Origin: SIG452 sp045631485
GTDB taxonomy: Bacteria; Bacillota; Clostridia; UMGS1840
Reading direction: 5' to 3'
DNA length: 8,907 nt
Assembly (NCBI GenBank): GCA_045631485.1
Contig: JAZQUU010000016.1
Location: 1 to 8,907, forward strand
Shown: piece by piece, positions 1 through 6,621 of the stretch
How positions within the stretch are numbered: the first letter of the stretch is position 1
Layout of the letters: the number at the start of each line of letters is the position of its first letter
Position numbers and translations under genes: made by a program
The notes under the pieces: model-generated
Told to the model about the DNA's origin: nothing
Databases searched by the model: none
The model's input: only the letters and a program-made list of their open reading frames with translations

Positions 1-168
1 AGAATCAATCACTTAAACGAACACTTAAAATTAAACCACAAAGACCATCATTCCAGAAGAGGTCTGTTGAAAATGGTTGGTAAAAGAAAAGGCTTACTGG
101 CTTATTTAATGAAAAAAGACATCAACCGTTACAGAGCAATCATCGAAAAATTAGGTTTAAGAAAGTAA
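1..168 (+). CDS. rpsO: 30S ribosomal protein S15, C-terminal part (5' end outside window)
   Basis: The frame opens at base 1 and gives 55 residues before TAA at 166-168. It contains the S15 signature DHHSRRGLLKMVGKRKGLL, and the ending IIEKLGLRK is typical of the family. S15 is usually 88-89 residues, so roughly the first 34 are missing to the left. S15 is a primary binding protein of the small subunit: it binds the central domain of 16S rRNA early in assembly, and the His/Ser/Arg-rich stretch seen here belongs to its RNA-contacting face. It is followed by an intrinsic terminator and then by pnp, the common rpsO-pnp order. No sign of disruption. Confidence 0.97.
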   Translation, partial: RINHLNEHLKLNHKDHHSRRGLLKMVGKRKGLLAYLMKKDINRYRAIIEKLGLRK

Positions 169-224
169 TTTTCTCGGTTAGTTTCTTGCTTGCCGGAATT
201 ACTTTTAAAGTCATTCTAAAAATT

Positions 225-264
225 AAGCGGCAGGCTGATAATTGTGGTCAGCTTGCCGTTTTTT
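225..264 (+). terminator. Intrinsic terminator after rpsO
   Basis: Hairpin arms at 228-238 (CGGCAGGCTGA) and 248-258 (TCAGCTTGCCG) make 11 pairs with one G-U wobble. The loop is 9 nt, and six T follow at 259-264. It lies 57 bp after the rpsO stop. It should separate most rpsO transcription from pnp, although read-through is possible as in other rpsO-pnp pairs. Confidence 0.9.
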
Positions 265-489
265 CATTTCAAAAAATAAAATATTTATCATAAAAAAAGA
301 GAGGACAAGCTTAGGTTATAGCAATTGAAAAGGTTTTTTTGGTTTTTTAATCGATAAGAATGTCTGCTTTCAAAAAATCTTTTTATCGCAAAAAAATTGA
401 AAGAAAAAAATCCGTATAAGTCCGAAGATCAAAAATATCTTTTCAAGTGCTAAAGCCGAGGCTCCCCTTTCATAAAACATTAACAAAGA
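265..489 (+). other. AT-rich leader region between rpsO terminator and pnp
   Basis: No gene is visible. The stretch is very AT-rich with A- and T-runs. An imperfect hairpin can be drawn from CGATAA (352-357) and TTATCG (383-388), extended past an internal loop by a T-run at 343-348 and an A-run at 391-396. The best promoter match is weak: TTGCCG at 253-258, 18 bp, TAAAAT at 277-282. Its -35 lies inside the rpsO terminator, so I do not call it. In E. coli the pnp leader hairpin is cut by RNase III and mediates autoregulation; whether this one works that way is unknown. Confidence 0.4.
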
Positions 490-496
490 AAAGGAG
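490..496 (+). promoter_or_regulatory. Ribosome binding site of pnp
   Basis: AAAGGAG ends 9 nt before the ATG at 506. This strong match fixes the start, and the next in-frame ATG lies well inside the first RNase PH domain. Confidence 0.9.
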
Positions 497-505
497 ATCA
501 AAAAA

Positions 506-2578
506 ATGTTCAGAACTTTTGAAACTACTTTCGCCGGCAGACCTTTAGTGGTTGAAACCGGTAAAATGGCTCAGTTAGCAAACGGCTCTTGCTTAGTTCG
601 TTGGGGTGAAACCGTTGTTATGGTTAACATCACCGCTTCCAAACAGCCCAGAGAAGGCATCGATTTCTTCCCTCTGTCTGTTGACTACGAAGAAAAACTG
701 TATTCCGTTGGTAAAATCCCCGGTGGCTTCTTAAAAAGAGAAGGCAAACCCACCGAAAAAGCAATTTTAGCATCCCGTGCCATTGACAGACCCATCCGTC
801 CCTTATTCCCCAAAGATTTAAGAAACGACGTTGTGGTTGTGGCAACCGTGTTATCTGTTGAACAGGACAACCAGCCTGAAATCGCAGCATTCTTAGGTAC
901 TGCAATTTCTCTGGCAATTTCCGATATTCCCTTCAATGGTCCTATCGCTTCTGTTGGCGTTGGTCTGGTTGACGGTGAACTGATTGTTTGCCCCAACTCC
1001 GAACAGAGAGCAGCATCCGATTTAGACTTAACCGTAGCAGGTTCCTTGGAAAAAATCGTTATGATTGAAGCAGGTGCTAACCAGGTTGACGAAAAAACCA
1101 TGCTGGATGCAATCAAATTAGGTCACGTTGAAATCAAAAGAATGTGCGAATTCATTAACGATATCGCAAAAGAAATCGGTAAAGAAAAATTCGGCTACCA
1201 GTCTTTTGAATTAGATAAAGATATTTACGAAACCGTAAGAGCTTATGCAGAAGACAAAATCAAAGAAGCTATCATCTCTGACCAGAAAGAAGTAAGAGAA
1301 GGCGGCGTTGACGCTGTATGCAAAGAAGTAACCGAACACTTCCAGGATGAAATCGATCCCGCAATCTTAGGCGAATGCTTATACAAACTGCAGAAAATGA
1401 TTGTTCGCGGTTGGTTGGTAGAAGGCAAACGTGTTGACGGAAGAAGAATGGACGAAATCCGTCCCTTAGCTGCAGAAGTTGGTCTGCTTCCCCGAGTACA
1501 CGGTTCCGGTTTATTCACCAGAGGTCAGACTCAGGTTATGACCATTGCAACCTTAGGTGCAGTAAACGAAGCTCAGTTCTTAGACGGTATTGACGAAGAA
1601 GACACCAAACGTTATATGCATCAGTACAACTTCCCCTCCTACTCTGTTGGTGACGCTCGTCCCTCCAGAGGTCCCGGACGTCGTGAAATCGGTCACGGTG
1701 CATTGGCTGAAAGAGCATTGGCTCCTGTAATTCCCTCCGTGGAAGAATTCCCCTACTCTTTCCGTCTGGTTTCCGAAGTATTAAGCTCCAACGGTTCCAC
1801 CTCTCAGGGCAGTATCTGCGGTTCTACCTTAGCATTAATGGATGCAGGTGTTCCCATTAAAGCTCCCGTTGCAGGTATTTCCACCGGTCTGGTAACTTAC
1901 GAAGGCGGCAGAAAAGTATTCTTGGATATCCAGGGTATCGAAGACTTCTTTGGCGATATGGACTTTAAAGTGGGCGGTACTCACAAAGGTATCACCGCAA
2001 TCCAGGTTGACATTAAAGTGGACGGCTTAACTTATGACATTATCGAAGAAGCATTCGAAATGACCAGAAAAGCAAGAATCCACATTTTAGATGATATTAT
2101 GTTAAAAGCAATCCCCGCTCCCAGAGCAGAAGTTGCAAAATATGCTCCCAAAATGTTCTCCACCAAAGTTCCCGTGGATAAAATCCGTGAAGTTATTGGT
2201 GCAGGCGGTAAAGTAATTCAGAAAATCGTTGCTGATACCGGAGCAAAAATTGATATCGAAGATGACGGTTCCGTATTCATCTGTGCAGTGGATGCAGATG
2301 CAGCGAAAAAAGCATTGGCAATCGTGGAAGGTATCGTAGCAGAACCCGAAGTTGGCGCTGTATATCAGGGTAAAGTTACCAAACTGATGGCATTCGGTGC
2401 ATTCGTGGAATACCTGCCCGGTAAAGAAGGTTTGGTTCACATTTCTCAGCTGGATACCAAGAGAGTTGAAAAAGTGGAAGACATTGTGTCTGAAGGCGAT
2501 GAAATCATGGTTAAAATCATCGAAATCGACAAACAGGGTCGTGTAAACCTTTCCAGAAAAGAAGCTCTTTTGGGCTAA
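506..2578 (+). CDS. pnp: Polyribonucleotide nucleotidyltransferase (PNPase)
   Basis: A 690-residue 3'-5' exoribonuclease that degrades RNA with phosphate, releasing nucleoside diphosphates, and can run in reverse to add tails. It works as a cytoplasmic trimer in mRNA decay. The domain order is standard: first RNase PH domain (about 10-140), all-helical linker (about 145-235), second RNase PH domain (about 308-540), KH (about 550-608) and S1 (616-686). The second RNase PH domain carries HGSGLFTRGQTQ, GRREIGHGALAERAL (R392, R393, H397) and GDMDFK. D480, D486 and K488 align with the catalytic D486, D492 and K494 of E. coli. The KH loop is GAGG (565-568). Length is slightly below the usual 700-710 because little tail follows S1. 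Its neighbour rpsO and the strong ribosome binding site are typical. All key residues seem intact. Confidence 0.98.
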   Translation: MFRTFETTFAGRPLVVETGKMAQLANGSCLVRWGETVVMVNITASKQPREGIDFFPLSVDYEEKLYSVGKIPGGFLKREGKPTEKAILASRAIDRPIRPLFPKDLRNDVVVVATVLSVEQDNQPEIAAFLGTAISLAISDIPFNGPIASVGVGLVDGELIVCPNSEQRAASDLDLTVAGSLEKIVMIEAGANQVDEKTMLDAIKLGHVEIKRMCEFINDIAKEIGKEKFGYQSFELDKDIYETVRAYAEDKIKEAIISDQKEVREGGVDAVCKEVTEHFQDEIDPAILGECLYKLQKMIVRGWLVEGKRVDGRRMDEIRPLAAEVGLLPRVHGSGLFTRGQTQVMTIATLGAVNEAQFLDGIDEEDTKRYMHQYNFPSYSVGDARPSRGPGRREIGHGALAERALAPVIPSVEEFPYSFRLVSEVLSSNGSTSQGSICGSTLALMDAGVPIKAPVAGISTGLVTYEGGRKVFLDIQGIEDFFGDMDFKVGGTHKGITAIQVDIKVDGLTYDIIEEAFEMTRKARIHILDDIMLKAIPAPRAEVAKYAPKMFSTKVPVDKIREVIGAGGKVIQKIVADTGAKIDIEDDGSVFICAVDADAAKKALAIVEGIVAEPEVGAVYQGKVTKLMAFGAFVEYLPGKEGLVHISQLDTKRVEKVEDIVSEGDEIMVKIIEIDKQGRVNLSRKEALLG

Positions 2579-2601
2579 TTTTTGAAAGAATTTCATAAAA
2601 C

Positions 2602-2635
2602 AAAAAAGAGATGTATGAAAATACATCTCTTTTTT
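2602..2635. terminator. Bidirectional intrinsic terminator between pnp and the minus-strand unit
   Basis: Perfect 15-bp inverted repeat: 2602-2616 and 2621-2635, with core GAGATGTAT/ATACATCTC flanked by six A and six T. On the plus strand the loop is GAAA, a GNRA tetraloop. The T-run on each strand makes it usable in both directions: it ends pnp 23 bp after its stop codon and could also end the leftward transcript starting near 2938. Confidence 0.93.
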
Positions 2636-2938
2636 ACTTCAAAATAAAATACCGCCCTAGACCGGCGGTGGCTTCATCGTAATAGACTTTGCCACTGTGC
2701 CAATCTACAAGCGATATGGTTTCTGCAAATAGCGGCAGTTTCATCTTAAAAAGATTACGCTACAAGGCACATTACAGAAGAAAATTTCAATTATAAAAAG
2801 GAGTCGGGCAAGCGCCACAATGACCTACTAACACAGGAGAATTCCCTGACCGATGAAAATAACCAAGATGTCGTGACCTAAAATAAGTCCCTGCAGGCAA
2901 TACGTCCAAAAACGAACTTGTAAAATCCGAAGCTCCTT
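2602..2938 (-). ncRNA. Candidate structured non-coding RNA, family unknown
   Basis: A leftward transcript is predicted from a perfect consensus promoter (2945-2973), starting near 2938 and ending at the bidirectional hairpin (about 335 nt). It may end near 2795, where a run of five U follows a helix (about 145 nt). No convincing gene lies inside. The 5' end AAGGAG, then a CU bulge, then UCGG (2927-2938) pairs with CCGACUCCUU (2798-2807). Inside are hairpins at 2875-2889 (6 pairs, one G-U) and 2834-2848 (5 pairs, one G-U). Further on lies a 6-pair GC-rich hairpin at 2651-2669. I looked for hallmarks of RNase P RNA, tmRNA, SRP RNA and 6S RNA and recognised none. A 36-codon ORF (2634-2744, minus) lacks a ribosome binding site. 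Alternatives are a degraded gene or an unknown peptide gene. Confidence 0.5.
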
Positions 2939-2944
2939 AGTTTT

Positions 2945-2973
2945 ATTATATTACATATTTTCCCATTTGTCAA
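2945..2973 (-). promoter_or_regulatory. Perfect sigma-A promoter firing leftwards
   Basis: On the minus strand TTGACA (2968-2973), a 17-bp spacer and TATAAT (2945-2950) match consensus at all twelve positions. The predicted start is near 2938. It sits only 4 bp beyond the terminator of the beta-helix gene (2978-3014), so the unit downstream is transcribed independently of that gene. This is the best promoter match in the window. Confidence 0.85.
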
Positions 2974-2977
2974 GGAC

Positions 2978-3014
2978 ACAAAAACACCGCAGAAGACTTA
3001 ATCTCTGCGGTGTT
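2978..3014 (-). terminator. Intrinsic terminator of the beta-helix protein gene
   Basis: Arms AACACCGCAGA / TCTGCGGTGTT at 2983-2993 and 3004-3014 form 11 perfect pairs with a 10-nt loop. On the minus strand the hairpin is followed by a U-run (A-run at 2980-2984 on the plus strand). It lies just after the stop codon at 3026-3028. Confidence 0.9.
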
Positions 3015-3025
3015 GATTCTTTTAT

Positions 3026-6000
3026 TTATTTCCCGAAGCGATCCAACAATACCTCCTGGGTGATTACAGTACCTTCATCATAATCTTTGGAATCGGGCAA
3101 TGCGGAGCCGTTATCAAACTTAAATCCGCCAATCATCCAGTCTAATCCCTGCACGGTGATACGGAAGGTATGATTACCTTTGGTCAGTTTATAGTTGCCA
3201 ATTTCATACTCTTTCAGCGACCAGTCGGTTCTGGGAATAGAATATGCGCTCTTAATCGTTGTGCCGTCTAAATCTAATTTTGCGGTACAAGCAGCACCGG
3301 AGGTGTTACCGTCGCTTGCACGCAAGGTCAGAGTGTAGGTATCTGCGGTGGGAACATAGAAATCAAATTCCAACCATTCGCCGGGACGGGTATCCCCCAC
3401 TTCCCCACCGGGATATACTGACGGTTTGGAATGACTGATTTCATTGAATCTGTCATATTCTTTTGCAATAATCCAACGGTTGATATCTAAAATTTCATTA
3501 CTGGTAAATGCAATTTCGGGATAACGGTCGTACGCCAAAATTCTCCAGTCAGGTTCATCCACTTTATTTAAAAGCTTCTGATAAGCAGGTTCCAAGCCTG
3601 CTTCTTCCATAATGGTTCTTGCTTTGGCGGGCCAGTTTCCGTCGGTTACTCTGACGGTGCCGGATTCGGAACATACCGAATCATCGCAGTTATCGCTTAA
3701 GGTGTCGGTATAGTTATTTCTCGCCACACAACCGCTGATATTTACGCCGGTTCTTGCATAAATCATCGTTTCGGAGCCGGTTACCACATTGTTTTCCATA
3801 GTGATGGCTTCGGTACCTTCGTCCAGGTAAATACCGCCACGGTAGTCTCCTGCATTGATTAAGTAGTTATTGGAAATATGAGTGTTTTCCATACGGCTTA
3901 AGGTGTAAACATGAGCGCCGTCGGGAGTTTTCTGGGTAGCATTTTCGATTCTGTTATGGGTTACCATAATGTCTCGGCAATCTGCCACATCGGCACCCCA
4001 TCCCCAACCAACAGAAATACCGGTATAGGGAATATCTTTAATATCATTGTGATGAACATTGATATTGCCTGCATAGTAAACAGAAATTGCGGTACAGCCG
4101 GTGTATTCGTTGGCAACTCTGCGAATCACATTGTTTGCCACTTCCACATTTTTTACTCGTTCCTGACCGGACACCATGGAGTTACCGTGGAGGAAGTTCC
4201 CTACCACCAAAGCGGTACCGGAAATTTCACGGAAGATATTTCCTTCCACAACCGCATCGGAAACGGCGTTATCCATATTGATACCATTGGAGCCAAGACA
4301 AGCAAAATCACAATTTTTAATGGTGATATTTTTTGCACGGTTTATGGTAATCTGCGCCGGGAACATTCTGTCTGTGTAGCTTGCAGAGTTGGAGGTGTTG
4401 CAATACCATTCGTTGTCTGCCTGATTGAATTTCACGCCGTTTTTGGAGATTTCGTTTAAAGCACCATACTTGAAGGTTAAGTTATTTAATTCAATATCCG
4501 ACACCTTCTTGGTTGCGGAGCTTCCGCGGATACGGAGCATTTTTTCGGTGGTGCCCGCATACACTTCTGCGGTGGTCATATCCTCTTGGGCATAGGGATA
4601 ATAATACATTTTCTTCGCAGTCTTATCGAAATAGAATTCACCGGGTTCGTCCAACAATTCCAGTGCATTTTCAATAAAGAACTGACGGCTTGTACCAATG
4701 ATTAAATGAGAATAACCCAAGGTGGTATGAGTTGCCCATTGAGGCTGCTGCATATCAAACACGGTGGTTACACGTCCACGGGTAATATCGTTAACAGGAG
4801 TTCTGGATAAGGTCCAGAGAATCGGCCAACAAATCATAACATCTTCCGGATTGGTAGTAATATCCGGGAAGTTGGTATTGGAGATTTTAAAGCCGTCGGA
4901 AGCATAAGAGCTGCCCGTTTTATTATATAAAGCAGTAGGTTGATACAGATATCGGCTTCTTGCCAACACCGCAGGATTATCATTTACATACAGAGTTCTG
5001 GTTGCACTGATATCGGAAGCATCTGCAACCCAGATGGGAGAATCGGTCTGTTTTGTCCAACCTTCTACCTTGGTACCTGCATTAAAGACAGGAGGATTGT
5101 TGGGGTCTTCTCCTTTATAGATAACTTTGTAGCCGTTTTTACCGCTAATGGAATCGTCCATCGTCATCATAGAGGTAACGGGGTAATTACCGCCTGCAAA
5201 ACGAACGATAATATCGTCATCCATATTTGCGGTTAAGCCTTTTACCAATTCATTGGCTCTTGCTAAAGTTTTTACGGGAGCGTTTTTGCTACCATCGTTG
5301 GCATCATTGCCGTCGGGTGCCACATAAATTTCCGCATAGAAGGAAAGATTGGGATTTTCCGCTTCCGCAACGCTCGCATAAGGAGTGAGATTTTCATTTA
5401 AAAGCATTGCTTTTAAGTTTCCGGTAATATCGGGTAAGCTCACGCTGTATTCTTCGGTGGTGCCAACAGCCTGCAAGGAGGTATCAATAGGTTTGATATT
5501 CACATTCAAAAGTTTTTCAGTCTCTACATCGTATTCTGCAATGACGAGATTCACGATTTCATCTTCGGAGGTTCCTCGTTGAATAAAAGAAACGCTTGCA
5601 GTTGCGGTTTCGGCATCTAAGGTGATTTCACTAAAGGTGCTTTCGGTGCAAATGGGTTTTAAGTTGGCAACATTGACCTGGTCTGCCCATTCTTCTGCTA
5701 AAAGTTCCCCTGCACTGTGCATTCTTAAGTTTTTAATGGTTGCGGTTTTGGGACCTAAGTTTTCGATGGTGATGGTATTATCACCGCTTCTTACATACAA
5801 AAGCTCGATATCGGTTAAATCTGCATCTGCCCAGGCACAGGTTAACCCGGTATTCCCGTTGGGATACAAGTCTGCATAAAAGCCGGTATCGGTAGATACT
5901 CGGATGGTGTTCCCTTTGTTACCGTCACTAAATAAAATGTAGGGATAGATAAGGCCTGCCAATCCTTTGGACGGAGTGTATGTAAAGGTGTAAATGTCTC

Positions 6001-6373
6001 CGGGTGCTAAGGATTTGTTTAAGTTTAAAGCAACTGCATCCTCCTGCCCGGAAATAATCGGTTCGGCGGGAGTAGAAACCTTACCAAAATAATCCAGACC
6101 GTTATTTTTTAATTTGGTGAAGGTAAGAGTTGTGGCAGTATTGCTCACAGAAATCTTGTTTGTGCCCTGCATCAGGTACACATAGCCTTCCCCTCCTGCG
6201 GATAAGGATGCCTGGCTTCCAAGCTCGGTGGTAACAGTAACCGCTCGGGTTGCTTTCACGTGATATACCCCTGCATAAGGAGCGGTGTATGTTTTGGTGC
6301 CTGCTGCCGCTGCTACGGGAATTGCACTGAAAATCATACAACATACCAACAGAAGCGTTAGTAATTTTTTCAT
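3026..6373 (-). CDS. Secreted right-handed beta-helix protein with C-terminal carbohydrate-binding-type domain
   Basis: 1115 residues, probably exported and acting on or binding a polysaccharide. Residues 1-24 are a clear signal peptide: MKKLL, a hydrophobic core, then AAAAG. Residues 25-345 look beta-rich, of no type I recognise. A parallel beta-helix runs from about 348 to 905. It opens with YVAPDGNDANDG, a signature of many beta-helix glycoside hydrolases and lyases. LDEPGEFYFD (574-583) and LYVNDNPAVLARSR (461-474) are also typical. Repeated N-N and I-x-N ladder rungs follow, and GGIYLDEG (846-853) carries acidic residues. A C-terminal beta-sandwich (about 960-1086) resembles CBM6/CBM35: IIAKEYDRF, then GEWLEFDFYVPTADTYTL. 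No LPXTG motif or S-layer repeats are seen, so release or binding to glycan is more likely than covalent anchoring. Exact enzyme family is unclear; GH141-like is one possibility, a non-catalytic role another. Confidence 0.85.
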   Translation of the reverse strand: MKKLLTLLLVCCMIFSAIPVAAAAGTKTYTAPYAGVYHVKATRAVTVTTELGSQASLSAGGEGYVYLMQGTNKISVSNTATTLTFTKLKNNGLDYFGKVSTPAEPIISGQEDAVALNLNKSLAPGDIYTFTYTPSKGLAGLIYPYILFSDGNKGNTIRVSTDTGFYADLYPNGNTGLTCAWADADLTDIELLYVRSGDNTITIENLGPKTATIKNLRMHSAGELLAEEWADQVNVANLKPICTESTFSEITLDAETATASVSFIQRGTSEDEIVNLVIAEYDVETEKLLNVNIKPIDTSLQAVGTTEEYSVSLPDITGNLKAMLLNENLTPYASVAEAENPNLSFYAEIYVAPDGNDANDGSKNAPVKTLARANELVKGLTANMDDDIIVRFAGGNYPVTSMMTMDDSISGKNGYKVIYKGEDPNNPPVFNAGTKVEGWTKQTDSPIWVADASDISATRTLYVNDNPAVLARSRYLYQPTALYNKTGSSYASDGFKISNTNFPDITTNPEDVMICWPILWTLSRTPVNDITRGRVTTVFDMQQPQWATHTTLGYSHLIIGTSRQFFIENALELLDEPGEFYFDKTAKKMYYYPYAQEDMTTAEVYAGTTEKMLRIRGSSATKKVSDIELNNLTFKYGALNEISKNGVKFNQADNEWYCNTSNSASYTDRMFPAQITINRAKNITIKNCDFACLGSNGINMDNAVSDAVVEGNIFREISGTALVVGNFLHGNSMVSGQERVKNVEVANNVIRRVANEYTGCTAISVYYAGNINVHHNDIKDIPYTGISVGWGWGADVADCRDIMVTHNRIENATQKTPDGAHVYTLSRMENTHISNNYLINAGDYRGGIYLDEGTEAITMENNVVTGSETMIYARTGVNISGCVARNNYTDTLSDNCDDSVCSESGTVRVTDGNWPAKARTIMEEAGLEPAYQKLLNKVDEPDWRILAYDRYPEIAFTSNEILDINRWIIAKEYDRFNEISHSKPSVYPGGEVGDTRPGEWLEFDFYVPTADTYTLTLRASDGNTSGAACTAKLDLDGTTIKSAYSIPRTDWSLKEYEIGNYKLTKGNHTFRITVQGLDWMIGGFKFDNGSALPDSKDYDEGTVITQEVLLDRFGK

Positions 6374-6383
6374 AAGTTTACGA

Positions 6384-6390
6384 TTCCTTT
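6384..6390 (-). promoter_or_regulatory. Ribosome binding site of the beta-helix gene
   Basis: AAAGGAA on the minus strand, with the AGGA core 11 nt from the ATG at 6371-6373. It supports this start, which also gives an intact signal peptide. Confidence 0.75.
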
Positions 6391-6432
6391 CTGTATGTTA
6401 TCATGTCGCACATTTTTGTGTAATTTGCATAA

Positions 6433-6454
6433 TGGCGAACAAGCATATTCGCCA
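6433..6454. promoter_or_regulatory. Inverted repeat just after the predicted start of the beta-helix transcript
   Basis: Perfect 7-bp arms TGGCGAA (6433-6439) and TTCGCCA (6448-6454) around 8 bp. It covers about +3 to +24 of the predicted transcript, a place where a repressor could block initiation. It could equally form a 5' hairpin in the mRNA. No U-run follows, so it is not a terminator. Confidence 0.5.
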
Positions 6455-6463
6455 CCAATGTAC

Positions 6464-6492
6464 ATTTTATCATATTATTTGCTATTTGTAAA
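6464..6492 (-). promoter_or_regulatory. Promoter of the beta-helix gene
   Basis: On the minus strand TTTACA (6487-6492), 17-bp spacer, TAAAAT (6464-6469), each 5 of 6 to consensus. A TG one base before the -10 makes it an extended -10 element. The predicted start is near 6457, giving a leader of about 84 nt. Confidence 0.75.
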
Positions 6493-6554
6493 CCCATAAA
6501 TTGATTTTTCCTGATTTGAAATATGCTAAAATTCAATTGCTTTTTGTTTTTTTG

Positions 6555-6588
6555 AAAAAAAAGGACCCAAGCACAACACTTGAGTCCT
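6555..6588 (-). terminator. Intrinsic terminator of the sugar isomerase gene
   Basis: On the minus strand arms AGGACTCAAG (6579-6588) and CTTGGGTCCT (6562-6571) give 10 pairs with one G-U and a 7-nt loop. A run of eight U follows (A-run at 6555-6562). It lies 33 bp after the stop and separates this gene from the beta-helix gene, so the two are not one operon. Confidence 0.92.
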
Positions 6589-6621
6589 CGTTTTGTATTG
6601 TTAGAAATCTTATTGAAGCAA

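Noticed and set aside
253..282. Promoter for pnp (TTGCCG, 18 bp, TAAAAT)
   Set aside because: The -35 is poor and sits in the downstream arm of the rpsO terminator, and such matches are common by chance in AT-rich DNA.
685..1116. 143-codon open frame on the minus strand inside pnp
   Set aside because: It lies wholly opposite a conserved PNPase domain, has no ribosome binding site and no recognisable family; it is a frame shadow.
2102..2626. 174-codon minus-strand frame across the end of pnp
   Set aside because: Its Phe/Cys/His-rich sequence is the typical antisense reading of a Glu/Lys/Ala-rich gene, and its start falls within the terminator hairpin.
2787..2819. Second minus-strand promoter (TTGTGG, 19 bp, TATAAT) inside the candidate RNA
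   Set aside because: The -10 is perfect but the -35 is weak and the spacing is long; the strong promoter upstream already explains the unit.
2602..2938. RNase P RNA, tmRNA, SRP RNA or 6S RNA as identity of the candidate RNA
   Set aside because: I looked for the GAGGAAAGTCC and ACAGAA blocks of RNase P, the tRNA-like ends and tag frame of tmRNA, and the GGAAG..GCAGC loop of SRP RNA, and found none. No 5'/3' end pairing of 6S type was seen for the full-length transcript.
3911..4459. 182-codon plus-strand frame opposite the beta-helix gene
   Set aside because: The beta-helix protein has continuous domain signatures across this stretch; the plus frame shows composition bias from the antisense Asn/Ile ladder and no translation signals.
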